Notes: generated from the letters alone by a model not told the origin. DNA of 64,000 nucleotides from Rhodobacteraceae bacterium EL129 (GCA_900313005.1 ONZJ01000002.1:665001-729000), one strand, 5' to 3'. Numbered from the stretch's first letter, positions 35,419-43,797 are shown. A program made the numbers and translations.

Positions 35419-36807
35419 ATGCACTATATTTCGACCCGTGGCGACGCCCCCGTTCTGCGCTTTGAAGCCGCAATGCTGACGGGGCTTGCGCGCGATGGCG
35501 GGCTGTACCTGCCCGAGACAATTCCAACGATGTCACATGACGACATCGCTGCGCTGCAGGGCCTCAGCTACGAAGAGGTCGCGTTCCGCATTATGCGGCC
35601 CTATCTGGGGGATGCTTTTACCGATGATGAATTCCGCGGCATCATTTCGCGGGCTTACGAGGGCTTTGGCCATGCCGCCCGTGCGCCTCTGGTGCAACTG
35701 GATCAAGGGCATTTCCTGCTGGAGCTGTTCCACGGCCCCACGCTGGCGTTCAAAGATTTCGCCATGCAGCTGATCGGTCAGCTGTTCGAGTTCTCGCTGA
35801 AACGTTCGGGCCAACGGGTGTGCATTGTCGGGGCCACATCGGGTGACACCGGATCGGCCGCGATCGAGGCGTTCCGGGGCTTGGACGCCGTCGATGTGTT
35901 TATCCTCTATCCGCATGGCAGGGTGTCCGAGGTGCAGCGCCGCCAGATGACCACGCCATCTGAAAGCAACGTGCACGCATTGGCGATGGACGGGCATTTT
36001 GACGATTGCCAAGCACGGGTCAAAGACATGTTCAACGACTTCCAGTTCCGAGATGCTGTGGGGCTGGCAGGTGTGAACTCGATCAACTGGGCGCGGGTGC
36101 TGGCGCAAGTGGTTTATTACTTCACCTCCGCCGTGGCCCTGGGTGCACCTCATCGCAAAGTGTCCTTCACTGTGCCCACCGGCAATTTTGGCGATATCTT
36201 TGCAGGCTACATCGCCAAACGCATGGGGCTGCCCATTGACCGTCTGGTGGTGGCGACCAATCAGAATGACATCCTGCACCGCTGCATCTCGACGTCTGAA
36301 TATAAGCCTGATGGTGTGATCCCCTCGATCAGCCCCTCGATGGATATCCAGGTCAGCTCCAACTTTGAGCGGGCATTGTATTATGCCTACGATCAGGAAG
36401 CTTCAGCTGTGTCTCAATTGATGGATGAATTGAAAGCCGGTGGCTTCTCAGTCAGCCAGGGTGCGTCGCAGGCGTTACGCGAAAGCTTTGACAGTGACCG
36501 CTGCTCCGAGACGGAAACCCTGGCGACGATTGCGAAACTATCGGAAACGACAGGTGAGCTGCTCTGCCCCCATTCCGCTGTGGGTGTACATGTGGCAGAG
36601 GCGCACCGCGACCCGTCAGTACCGATGATCACCCTGGCCACGGCGCATCCCGCCAAGTTCCCGGCGGCGGTCGAAGAGGCCTCGGGACTTCATCCCCCCT
36701 TGCCGGACCGTATGTCGGACCTGTATGAGCGGTCAGAACGCGTGACCCGGGTTGAAAACGACCTGAGCGCCATAGAGACCCTTATCAAAGAACGGACCGC
36801 GACTTGA
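35419..36807 (+). CDS. thrC: Threonine synthase
   Basis: PLP enzyme that converts O-phosphohomoserine to threonine. It has 462 residues, the long gram-negative form. The PLP lysine is in FHGPTLAFKDFAMQ near residue 113, and GATSGDTGSAAIEAFRG is the phosphate-binding loop. VPTGNFGDIFAGYIAKRMGL is also characteristic. Its stop codon overlaps the TTG start of the M16 peptidase gene. The cta-surf1-thrC-M16 order is typical of Rhodobacterales. Confidence 0.97.
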   Translation: MHYISTRGDAPVLRFEAAMLTGLARDGGLYLPETIPTMSHDDIAALQGLSYEEVAFRIMRPYLGDAFTDDEFRGIISRAYEGFGHAARAPLVQLDQGHFLLELFHGPTLAFKDFAMQLIGQLFEFSLKRSGQRVCIVGATSGDTGSAAIEAFRGLDAVDVFILYPHGRVSEVQRRQMTTPSESNVHALAMDGHFDDCQARVKDMFNDFQFRDAVGLAGVNSINWARVLAQVVYYFTSAVALGAPHRKVSFTVPTGNFGDIFAGYIAKRMGLPIDRLVVATNQNDILHRCISTSEYKPDGVIPSISPSMDIQVSSNFERALYYAYDQEASAVSQLMDELKAGGFSVSQGASQALRESFDSDRCSETETLATIAKLSETTGELLCPHSAVGVHVAEAHRDPSVPMITLATAHPAKFPAAVEEASGLHPPLPDRMSDLYERSERVTRVENDLSAIETLIKERTAT

Positions 36808-38066
36808 GCGTCAACCTTACGACACTGCCCAACGGATTTCGCATCGTCACAGAACATATGCCCGGCCTGCAATCAGCTGCCATTGGCGTCTGGGTGCTGG
36901 CGGGGGCGCGCCACGAAGACGCGCCGCAAAATGGCATCGCCCATTTTCTGGAACACATGGCTTTCAAGGGCACCAAAACCCGCAGCGCCTTGCAGATTGC
37001 CGAGGCGATCGAGGATGTGGGCGGCTATATCAATGCCTATACCAGCCGCGAGGTGACCGCCTATTATGCGCGGGTCCTGCAAGAGGATGTGCCACTGGCC
37101 TTGGATGTGGTGGCGGACATTCTGCGCAACCCGGTCTTTGATCCGCGCGAGATCGAGGTGGAACGCGGTGTGATCCTGCAAGAGATCGGTCAGGCACTGG
37201 ATACGCCTGACGACATCATCTTTGACTGGTTGCAGGAAAAGGCCTATCCGGATCATCCTCTTGGCCGGACCATTCTAGGGGCCGAAGATCGCGTACGCAG
37301 CTTTTCCCGTGATGATCTGAAGACCTTTGTGGGCCAGCAATATGTGCCTGGCCAAATGATCTTGTCCGCCGCAGGTGCAGTAGACCATGACGCGCTGGTC
37401 AAGGCGGCGGAGGCGCTTTTTGCCGACATGCCAACCGCCCCATGCCTCCAACCGGTGACCGCTAAGTTTGCAGGTGGTGAAAGCCGCCATGTCAAGGATC
37501 TGGAGCAGGCGCATTTTGCGCTGGCCTTTGAAAGCCCCGACTATTCTGATCCCCTGATCTATGCCGCGCAGATATACTCCAGCGCGCTGGGGGGCAGCAT
37601 GTCGTCGCGGCTGTTTCAGGAAATCCGCGAAAAGCGCGGGCTGTGCTATACGATCTATGCTCAAACCGGGGCCTATGCAGATACCGGCATGACCACGATT
37701 TATGCGGGCACCTCTGCTGATCAGATGGAAGGTCTGGCCCAGATTACTGTGGACGAAATGAAACGTGCGGCGGGTGACATGAGCCAGCAAGAAGTGGACC
37801 GCGCCCGTGCCCAGATGAAAGCGGGCCTGTTGATGGGGCTGGAAAGCCCATCGAACCGGGCCGAGCGCCTGGCGCGGATGTTGCAAATCTGGGGTCGTGT
37901 GCCTGATCTTTCTGAAGTCGTGGAGCGCATTGACGCCGTCAGTCTGGGCGATGTGCGTGGACTGGCTGCTGATATGGCCGGTCGTGCGCCAGCAGCACTC
38001 GCACTTTATGGACCTGTGGCCTCAGCGCCCACGCTGGAGGCGTTGCAGGAGAGGCGTGCCGCCTGA
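36804..38066 (+). CDS. M16 family zinc peptidase (processing-peptidase-like)
   Basis: A 420-residue insulinase-type peptidase related to the mitochondrial processing peptidase beta subunit. The inverted zinc motif HFLEH is at 47-51 within GIAHFLEHMAFKGTKTR, with the downstream Glu in REIEVERGVILQEI. The second half has the glycine-rich ALGGSMSSRLFQEIREKRGL. The start appears to be TTG at 36804 within the TTGA overlap with thrC, since no ATG fits the family N-terminus (SVNLTTLPNGFRIVTE). It lacks a signal peptide. The GNAT gene overlaps its stop. Confidence 0.93.
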   Translation: MSVNLTTLPNGFRIVTEHMPGLQSAAIGVWVLAGARHEDAPQNGIAHFLEHMAFKGTKTRSALQIAEAIEDVGGYINAYTSREVTAYYARVLQEDVPLALDVVADILRNPVFDPREIEVERGVILQEIGQALDTPDDIIFDWLQEKAYPDHPLGRTILGAEDRVRSFSRDDLKTFVGQQYVPGQMILSAAGAVDHDALVKAAEALFADMPTAPCLQPVTAKFAGGESRHVKDLEQAHFALAFESPDYSDPLIYAAQIYSSALGGSMSSRLFQEIREKRGLCYTIYAQTGAYADTGMTTIYAGTSADQMEGLAQITVDEMKRAAGDMSQQEVDRARAQMKAGLLMGLESPSNRAERLARMLQIWGRVPDLSEVVERIDAVSLGDVRGLAADMAGRAPAALALYGPVASAPTLEALQERRAA

Positions 38067-38650
38067 TGTTTCTGCCGCGCCGGAAACTCAAGATCGAAAC
38101 CGAGCGCCTGACGTTGCGCCAACCGGTGCTGACGGATTATCGCGATTGGTCGTCCTTGCGCGAAACCAGCGTTGAGTTTCTCACGCCGTGGGAGCCTTTG
38201 TGGGCTGCGGATCATTTGTCGCGCAAGGGGTTTACCAACCGGGTTTACTGGGCGCAGCGGTCGATCAACAACGAATCCGCCTTGCCCTTGTTCTTGATCC
38301 GGCGTGAAGATCAGGTGCTTTTGGGTGCGATCACGCTGGACAACATTCGGCGTGGCCCGTCGCAGGCAGGCACCCTAGGGTACTGGACCGGGCAACCCTA
38401 TGTCCGGCGGGGCTATATGCGCGAGGCAATCGAGGCAATGGTGCATTACGCGCAAACCCATATGGACCTCAGCCGGATCGAAGCCGCGTGTTTGCCCGAA
38501 AATCAGGCCTCGCGGCGTTTGCTGGAAAGTTCGGGCTTCAAGTATGAAGGCGTGGCGCAAAGCTATTTGCAGATCAACGGCCGTTGGCGCACGCATGTGC
38601 TCTATGCCGCTTTGCGCGGGGACCGGCGGGGGCGTACGGATGTGGGGTGA
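38066..38650 (+). CDS. GNAT N-acetyltransferase (RimJ/RimL type)
   Basis: A 194-residue acetyltransferase resembling RimJ, which acetylates the N-terminal alanine of ribosomal protein S5. The N-terminus has IETERLTLRQPVLTDYRDW. The acetyl-CoA-binding segment is YWTGQPYVRRGYMREAIEAM near residue 108, followed by NQASRRLLESSGFKYEGVA. It overlaps the M16 peptidase gene (ATGA). The true substrate is not certain. Confidence 0.88.
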   Translation: MFLPRRKLKIETERLTLRQPVLTDYRDWSSLRETSVEFLTPWEPLWAADHLSRKGFTNRVYWAQRSINNESALPLFLIRREDQVLLGAITLDNIRRGPSQAGTLGYWTGQPYVRRGYMREAIEAMVHYAQTHMDLSRIEAACLPENQASRRLLESSGFKYEGVAQSYLQINGRWRTHVLYAALRGDRRGRTDVG

Positions 38651-38677
38651 AACCGACGTGACGCGCCATAGGTTGGT

Positions 38678-38700
38678 ATGTCGGCTTTGAGCCCAAAGCG
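38678..38700. repeat. Dispersed intergenic repeat, copy 1 (degraded)
   Basis: ATGTCGGCTTTGAGCCCAAA followed by GCG matches copy 2 at 41285 in about 18 of 23 positions. I recall similar words, AATGTCTGCTTTGAGCCCA-like, scattered between genes of roseobacters. Confidence 0.5.
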
Positions 38701-38876
38701 GAAGTGAAAAAGTCCTTCTACGCCCGCATTCAGGAGGAAATTTGCTAAAGCGATTCCAGATGTTGTTCTGCGCAATGGCGACAAATATTGATCATTCATG
38801 CTGGGAGCGAAAGTTCAATAGTTGAATATCGATTCAGCCCAATGAGAAGCGTTGTAAATCGCAAGCTCTCATGAAT

Positions 38877-38906
38877 TTGCATTCATTTCATTGCAGGACC
38901 TATAAT
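38877..38906 (+). promoter_or_regulatory. Sigma70-type promoter of the ankyrin-cytochrome gene
   Basis: TTGCAT at 38877-38882, an 18-base spacer and a perfect TATAAT at 38901-38906, 31 bases before the ATG, with AGGGAG as ribosome binding site at 38923-38928. Confidence 0.6.
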
Positions 38907-38937
38907 GGTTTCATATTTCAGATAGGGAGTTTGCCGC

Positions 38938-39864
38938 ATGCAATTTTGCCAACGAATTCTAGTAGCTGTTGTTTCCGTATCGAGCTTCTTATCGTTTTCG
39001 AACGCATTGGCCGATCCGCTTCATGATGCAACGTTGAGCGGTGATGTGGAAGAGGTGCAAACCCTACTGGATGGCGGCGCAGATCCGAACGCCGCTTTGT
39101 CAGACGGCGGCCCAACACCATTGTTCTTTGCCGCTGAAAGAGGGCATCCGGATGTTGTTGCACTGCTTGTTTCGAAGGGTGCTGATGTGAACAATCCTAC
39201 CAATAGAGGAGGTGCACTGCATATTGCCGCCAAGCGCGGAAATCTCGAAATCGTAAAACTCCTGCTTGATGCCGACGCCGACCCAAATCTGCTTGCGGGC
39301 GACCCTCTTACGAGACCCCTTCATGAGGCAGCCTACAAAGGCTCGGTTGAGGTAATTGAAATGCTGCTTGATTATGGTGCGGATGTGAATGGGCGCACAG
39401 AGTTCCGAGGCCATGAACCCGCGATTCACTTTGCTGCCAGCAGAGGGCACACAGATGTGGTCGCGTTGCTCAGAGAGCGCGGTTTTGAACCTTGGAAGCC
39501 TGACCCAATCGTCGCCTCCGAACTAGCTGATGCTGATTTGGAAAAAGGCAGAGTAGCTGCTTTGGAGCACTGTAGTATTTGCCATAGTTTTGAACCAGGC
39601 GGACATGGCAGACGTGCGGCTTCGCTTTGGAATATAGTTGGCGCCACAAAAGCATCTGATCCCGCAATGGCTTATTCTGACGCCCTGGCAAGTTTGACTG
39701 GCGTTTGGGATTTCGAATCTCTGAATGTCTACCTTTCGGATGTTCAGGGGCAAGTTCCAGGGTCCGCAAAATACTACGGCACTGTTCGCGACCGTGAAGC
39801 GAGAATTGCGTTAATTGCCTATCTGCGAACAATGGCGGACGATCCCGTTCCTCTTCCGAATTAG
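38938..39864 (+). CDS. Exported ankyrin-repeat protein fused to a cytochrome c domain
   Basis: A 308-residue protein with three parts: a signal peptide (about 1-25, cleavage near NALADP), four to five ankyrin repeats (about 26-185; TPLFFAAERGHPDVVALLVS, ALHIAAKRGNLEIVKLLLD, AIHFAASRGHTDVVALLRER), and a class I cytochrome c domain (about 200-300). Heme attaches at C212-S-I-C215-H216. The fold resembles soluble c2/mitochondrial-type cytochrome c (AYSDALASLTGVWDFESLN), but the usual PGTKM loop with the axial Met reads PGSAKYYG (274-281), so the sixth ligand seems absent. It should work in the periplasm. It has its own promoter and no operon partner. Role unknown. Confidence 0.85.
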   Translation: MQFCQRILVAVVSVSSFLSFSNALADPLHDATLSGDVEEVQTLLDGGADPNAALSDGGPTPLFFAAERGHPDVVALLVSKGADVNNPTNRGGALHIAAKRGNLEIVKLLLDADADPNLLAGDPLTRPLHEAAYKGSVEVIEMLLDYGADVNGRTEFRGHEPAIHFAASRGHTDVVALLRERGFEPWKPDPIVASELADADLEKGRVAALEHCSICHSFEPGGHGRRAASLWNIVGATKASDPAMAYSDALASLTGVWDFESLNVYLSDVQGQVPGSAKYYGTVRDREARIALIAYLRTMADDPVPLPN

Positions 39865-40208
39865 TCTGTGGTTCCGGAAGAAACAAACCTGAACCTAACG
39901 AACAGCGCGAAAGAGTGGTTTCAAATTCGGCGAGACCAGCATGAGGGAATGTCTGGTTCGGTGAGTTTTGGCACAGGCTCGTAAATTCAGCACTACAGAT
40001 ATGAACAATTTCTTCACCAGCGAAGGCCGCGTTGGAACAAATCCGCTTCGTCCGCAAAGCAGCCATTGGATCAAATGCCGTGTGGCGTCTCACATCCACA
40101 TCTCAACAGTCTGGCACAGGTGTCTGTGCGCAGATGCACTTGTAACCCGAGGCCCGACAGTTACCTTTGAAGCAAAGCAAGTCACCACTCACCAAAAGGA
40201 CCAAACCC
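39865..40208. other. Non-coding gap with repeat remnant before yghU
   Basis: About 340 bases without a supported gene. It contains a repeat copy at 40048-40076. Short open frames cross it but none has a start signal or family resemblance. The yghU promoter should lie in the last 100 bases. Confidence 0.5.
40048..40076. repeat. Dispersed repeat of the GCTTCGTCCGCA type, copy A
   Basis: The core GCTTCGTCCGCAAAGCAGCC followed by ATT matches 42951-42973 with three mismatches. Part of the family of degraded repeats in this pocket. Confidence 0.5.
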
Positions 40209-41057
40209 ATGAGCGATCCCACTTACGTGCCCCCCAAAGTCTGGACATGGGATGCCGAAAATGGCGGGGAATTTGCCTCGACCAACCGCCCTATCGCCGG
40301 CGCGACCCATGACAAGACCTTGCCGCAGGGCGATCACAAGTTTCAATTGCATTCGCTGGGTACACCCAACGGTGTCAAAGTCACCATCATGTTCGAAGAG
40401 CTGCTGGAGGCCGGCCATGACGCTGAATATGACGCCTGGCTGATCGACATTGGCGATGGCGATCAGTTTGGCTCGGGCTTTACCGAGATCAACCCCAATT
40501 CCAAGATCCCAGCCTTGTTGGATTTGACCGGCGATACACCCCTGCGCGTGTTTGAAAGCGGCTCGATTCTTGTGCATCTGGCCGAGAAGTTCGGGGCCTT
40601 CTTGCCCGCCTCTGGCCCCGGTCGCACCGAGGTGATGAACTGGCTGATGTGGCAAATGGGGTCTGCGCCGTTTCTGGGCGGTGGCTTTGGCCATTTCTAC
40701 GTCTATGCGCCTGAGAAATATGAATACCCCATCAACCGCTACGCGATGGAATCCAAGCGCCAGATGGATGTTCTGGACAGGGCGTTGGCCGATAAGCCGT
40801 TCATTGCCGGCGATGACTATTCCATCGCCGATATGGCCATTTGGCCGTGGTACGGCAACGTGGCCATGGGCAATGCTTACGGGGATGCGGCGACCTTCCT
40901 CAGCACGCATGAGTACAAGAACCTCATGGCCTGGGCCGAGCGCATCGCCGCCCGCCCCGCCGTCAAACGTGGCCGTCTGGTGAACCGCAACTCCACCGAA
41001 ACCGAGACCTTCTTGCGTGAACGCCACTCTGCCGCGGATTTTGAAGGGTTGGTGTAG
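40209..41057 (+). CDS. yghU: Glutathione-dependent disulfide-bond oxidoreductase YghU
   Basis: Nu-class glutathione transferase with disulfide reductase activity, 282 residues from the ATG at 40209 (MSDPTYVPPKVW). The thioredoxin-like domain (about 45-130) has QLHSLGTPNGVKVTIMFEEL with the Thr-Pro-Asn active site, then NPNSKIPALLD and VFESGSILVHLAEKFG for glutathione. The helical domain has WLMWQMGSAPFLGGGFGHFY and YSIADMAIWPWYGN. It is a stress or small-molecule enzyme standing alone in the accessory pocket. Confidence 0.94.
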   Translation: MSDPTYVPPKVWTWDAENGGEFASTNRPIAGATHDKTLPQGDHKFQLHSLGTPNGVKVTIMFEELLEAGHDAEYDAWLIDIGDGDQFGSGFTEINPNSKIPALLDLTGDTPLRVFESGSILVHLAEKFGAFLPASGPGRTEVMNWLMWQMGSAPFLGGGFGHFYVYAPEKYEYPINRYAMESKRQMDVLDRALADKPFIAGDDYSIADMAIWPWYGNVAMGNAYGDAATFLSTHEYKNLMAWAERIAARPAVKRGRLVNRNSTETETFLRERHSAADFEGLV

Positions 41058-41527
41058 ACCCGCTCTCGGAACGTCCGGGTGAGCTTTCGGACTTTAGATT
41101 GGACCAACCTTGAAATACTCATGGGCGCATTGATTATCCAATTGCGATGCGCTCATGATCAATTCCCTGAAAGACGGACCAACTACCCGTTTGGCTTGCA
41201 GTCCCCGGGCCCGGTCAAACGCGGATTGGGTTCGGCATGGTCAAAATAAAAGGTCAGATATTTACGCCTTTCACGCCATGACCAATGTCTGTTTTGAGCC
41301 CAGAGTGACGGATGCTGCGCCTTGCACGAAAGGCAGGGAAGTGGAGCATCAGACATTCGCATTCAACCTGACGGCATCTACCAGCTGCTGAGGATGCTTC
41401 AAACTAGCCAGTCGACGTGGCAACAGGCGGCGATGGTGGCTTGAAAACGTACAAAGCCAGTGTCGCAGGTCTTACTAAAGCCACAGTCACCCGTTACGAC
41501 GAACGAAATTAGGCACCGGAAAAGCTG
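41058..41527. other. Non-coding gap with repeat remnants after yghU
   Basis: About 470 bases. A clear repeat copy lies at 41285-41336. At 41445-41510 the plus strand reads KTYKASVAGLTKATVTRYDE, then RN and a stop, which recalls the C-terminal winged helix of Fic-type proteins and may be a decayed gene end; this is weak. A 78-codon open frame (41155-41391) runs through the repeat and is probably not a gene. Confidence 0.45.
41285..41336. repeat. Dispersed intergenic repeat, copy 2 (longest)
   Basis: Begins ATGTCTGTTTTGAGCCCAGA and continues through GGATGCTGCGCCTTGCACGA to AAGGCAG. The first part matches copy 1 (38678), and the GAGCCCA...ATGCTGCG part matches copy 3 (42318). Confidence 0.55.
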
Positions 41528-42022
41528 ATGGTTGACCTCCAAGACCTAACATTTGAAGAACAGATGGACTGGCTTCGCACAGCGACTGCTTGTGATATCA
41601 ATAAGCATGCGCGCTTGTACAACTGGGACGGTTCCCCCGAAAAGTTCCTCAAAGAAGTGACGCTTCGGGAAGATTGCAACCTCGGAACAGCGTTGACCAT
41701 CTACGCGTTGGGCCTTCCCTCCGAGCATGCGCAATTGAACCAGAAAGGTCAGCATGACGAAATACTCGCGTTTCTTGGCGACCTACGAGATCGAATCAAT
41801 TCAGGGCACTACAAGAATGACCCAGCGGACCCACTGACGGAAAGAGACAGGGTTGAATGGCATTTGGAAGGTGGCATGCTGATGAAGGACGCTTCGGACT
41901 TGGAATGGGCAATCAACTTAGAGATTTACGATCAAACATTCGAAGGCAGTGCTAAAATGGCGAAAGCAAAGAAAGACACAGTGTCTTTTTTCGCGAGGCT
42001 GTTCGCCAAGGGAAAAGATTAG
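41528..42022 (+). CDS. DUF4274-domain protein
   Basis: A 164-residue cytoplasmic protein of unknown function. The central segment HARLYNWDGSPEKFLKEVTL and REDCNLGTALTIYALG (about residues 26-63) fits the DUF4274 pattern of YNWD-G, C-D/N-x-G-T-A-L. The tail is charged and ends in SFFARLFAKGKD. The start is ATG 41528. DUF4274 proteins often occur as orphan genes near toxin-immunity or accessory loci; here the surroundings are repeat-rich and lower in GC, consistent with acquisition. No partner toxin was recognised. Confidence 0.7.
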   Translation: MVDLQDLTFEEQMDWLRTATACDINKHARLYNWDGSPEKFLKEVTLREDCNLGTALTIYALGLPSEHAQLNQKGQHDEILAFLGDLRDRINSGHYKNDPADPLTERDRVEWHLEGGMLMKDASDLEWAINLEIYDQTFEGSAKMAKAKKDTVSFFARLFAKGKD

Positions 42023-42106
42023 GTTGAGAATTTCGGCACTTGCAGGGTGCGAGGTATAGCGTTCCCGCGCCCGACGCGACAATTGCCAAAGCAGATGTGT
42101 ATAATA

Positions 42107-42199
42107 GCAGACATTCGATCCCAGAAGTCTAACGGCAGCAAGGTCCGCAGATTTCCAATTCGGATGGCAGGTAATTTCGCTCAAGCGGCGAATGTCTGC
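42107..42199. repeat. Inverted repeat pair GCAGACATTCG / CGAATGTCTGC
   Basis: Two perfect 11-bp arms 71 bases apart. They share AATGTCTG with the dispersed repeat family, so they may be oppositely oriented fragments of it. Confidence 0.5.
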
Positions 42200-42317
42200 A
42201 AAGCGGGCTGCTACCGCAGCATTTTGAGTGGTCGGTGAAAGGCCGGGATGAGCCGTGGGCGAAGGTGGCCCAGGCCTCCCACTATTCAGATGCTGCATTA
42301 GCTCCGATGGCCGTAGA

Positions 42318-42341
42318 GAGCCCAAAGTGCAAAATGCTGCG
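42318..42341. repeat. Dispersed intergenic repeat, copy 3 (degraded)
   Basis: GAGCCCAAAGTGCAAAATGC followed by TGCG matches 41297-41319 of copy 2 in about 19 of 24 positions. Confidence 0.5.
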
Positions 42342-42362
42342 AGTAGAATACGTTTCCGCTCT

Positions 42363-42860
42363 CTAAGGTTTAGGGGCTTGTCGACCGCTACATTGAGGCA
42401 GAATGTAACCCTCCAAAAACGCTAGGTGTCGCTTTAGACGCAGCGCATCTTCTTCAATCTCGGGCACGCCAATTGGAGCTAGGCCCTCAGTCGTATCGGA
42501 GTTCAGAACCGCATCCACCCAAACGCCTGCGACGTCTAAATAAGTGATCAAGGCATCCGCAGGATTTGAACTCTCGTTGATGGGCAAACATAAAATTGGA
42601 GTATCTCCCCCCAAAAACAGCCAAAGAAAATCGGGGTTTATTGCCTCTTGAGGGATAAACTTAAACAGATATATGCCTACAACGCCTTCAAAATATGCCC
42701 CAACATAGGTCTGCTCTACCTTTTGAACCCACGGAAAAGACTTCATCAATAGTTCTGCGTCTTCAATGTTTTCGAAAAAGTCATCGTCTCGATCTTTTGA
42801 AATCATGGCAATATCCTCCACGCTTTCAAAATTTATCTTTTTTGAAATGGGTTCTTTCAA
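42363..42860 (-). CDS. Hypothetical acidic protein, 165 residues
   Basis: Not recognised. It is acidic and cytoplasmic (no signal or helix), beginning MKEPISKKINFESVEDIAMI and with a conserved-looking middle YVGAYFEGVVGIYLFKFIPQ. GC content looks lower than in neighbours, and codons such as ATA and AAA are common. Size, acidity and the company of a DUF4274 gene would suit an orphan immunity-type protein, but that is only context. It faces the DUF4274 gene tail to tail across a repeat-bearing gap. Confidence 0.6.
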   Translation of the reverse strand: MKEPISKKINFESVEDIAMISKDRDDDFFENIEDAELLMKSFPWVQKVEQTYVGAYFEGVVGIYLFKFIPQEAINPDFLWLFLGGDTPILCLPINESSNPADALITYLDVAGVWVDAVLNSDTTEGLAPIGVPEIEEDALRLKRHLAFLEGYILPQCSGRQAPKP

Positions 42861-43032
42861 TTATTCACTTCCCTTTTCTGCAAAAGCCACCGCCTTGCCC
42901 GGAAAGATCGCTGAAAGCCGTCATTTGTTCATCATGAGCAGACGCCAGCTTCGTCCGCACAGCAATCATTACTCTGCGACGGCGTGACATCACCCTCCGA
43001 GGTAAGCCGTCACTATGACACGTCTGGAATAG
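42861..43032. other. Intergenic region with repeat remnant (copy B)
   Basis: Contains GCTTCGTCCGCACAGCAATC followed by ATT (42951-42973), matching copy A at 40049. It marks the right edge of the accessory pocket. No gene is seen. Confidence 0.5.
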
Positions 43033-43797
43033 TCAATGATCGCGTAGCAGCCTGCCGTAGCCGTCGATTTTATCCATCACTCCGGCACGCCGCAGGACAT
43101 CCCAGGCCATCGCTTGATTAGAGGTCACAACAGGTTTGCCAAGCCGCTGTTCCAGATCGTCAATCACATCAATGCTGCGCAAGGCACCACAGCTGATGAA
43201 CATGGCATCCGCATCCGCCGTGTCCGCCCGCGCGGCATAGTCGGCGATGAACTCAGGCCGGACACGGATCATGTCGCTGTCTTTTTCGATGTTCATGCCT
43301 TGGATGTTGGTGATCTCAAACCCGGCGTCTGTCATGTATTCCGCCTCGCGCTGGTTGATCTCATCCAGATAGGGCGTGGCCACGGCCACTCGCTTTGCTC
43401 CAACAGTGTTCAAGGCCTTCAGGGCGCCGGTGATCAATGTGGTAGGCTCGGCGTAAGGGGCGCCGCGCTTAAGCTCAGCGCAGACCCGGTCCTCGCCAAT
43501 CAACAAGCTGCCCGAGGTGCAGGCATAGCAAACGACATCCAGACTACCATCGGGCAACAAGGTGGACGCCGCAGGGGCCAGATCATGAACCTGAGCCAGC
43601 AAATTGGCCTCGGTGATGCTGTCGGGCATCGGCGCGCGGGCAAAATGCAGACCGACGCCGTTGGGGAACAAGGTCCGCATGTCGGATTCGATTGTTTGTT
43701 CAGTGGCCAGCAGCACAAATCCGATTTTGGCCCGGTGATGCCGGCCCGCATCAAAGGCCTGCCTCAGATCAACAGGGTCACTTTGCATCACGGTCAT
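43033..43797 (-). CDS. Asp/Glu racemase superfamily enzyme (maleate isomerase-like)
   Basis: A 254-residue enzyme of the aspartate/glutamate racemase, maleate isomerase and arylmalonate decarboxylase group. Two catalytic cysteines are visible: VCYACTSGSLLIG (about residue 90) and FISCGALRSID (about residue 206). VGLHFARAPMPDSIT precedes the first. It diverges from the flavoprotein gene, with a 107-base gap. The reaction may be cis-trans isomerisation or decarboxylation of a dicarboxylate; the substrate cannot be named. An Asp/Glu racemase homologue (EutA) also occurs in ectoine clusters, but no ectoine genes are here. Confidence 0.82.
   Translation of the reverse strand: MTVMQSDPVDLRQAFDAGRHHRAKIGFVLLATEQTIESDMRTLFPNGVGLHFARAPMPDSITEANLLAQVHDLAPAASTLLPDGSLDVVCYACTSGSLLIGEDRVCAELKRGAPYAEPTTLITGALKALNTVGAKRVAVATPYLDEINQREAEYMTDAGFEITNIQGMNIEKDSDMIRVRPEFIADYAARADTADADAMFISCGALRSIDVIDDLEQRLGKPVVTSNQAMAWDVLRRAGVMDKIDGYGRLLRDH

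Larger units (their letters stand above)
38651..38937. other. Intergenic region with repeat remnant and promoter of the ankyrin-cytochrome gene
   Basis: Left part holds a copy of the GAGCCCAAAG-type repeat (38678-38700). The right part is AT-rich and carries a good sigma70-type promoter (38877-38906). No gene is seen. This marks the left edge of the accessory pocket. Confidence 0.55.
42023..42362. other. Non-coding gap with inverted and dispersed repeats
   Basis: About 340 bases between two convergent genes. It holds an exact 11-bp inverted pair GCAGACATTCG (42107-42117) and CGAATGTCTGC (42189-42199), and repeat copy 3 at 42318-42341. The AATGTCTG word also occurs in copy 2. No gene is supported. 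Confidence 0.5.

Noticed and set aside
41155..41391. 78-codon open frame after yghU
   Set aside because: Overlaps the dispersed repeat and has no ribosome binding site or recognisable sequence.
41445..41510. Decayed Fic-type protein end
   Set aside because: The match to a winged-helix-like TKATVTRY segment is short and there is no upstream reading frame; kept only as a note in the gap description.
38651..43032. Genomic island with integrase and attachment sites
   Set aside because: No integrase, transposase, tRNA gene or flanking direct repeats were found, so it is described only as an accessory pocket.
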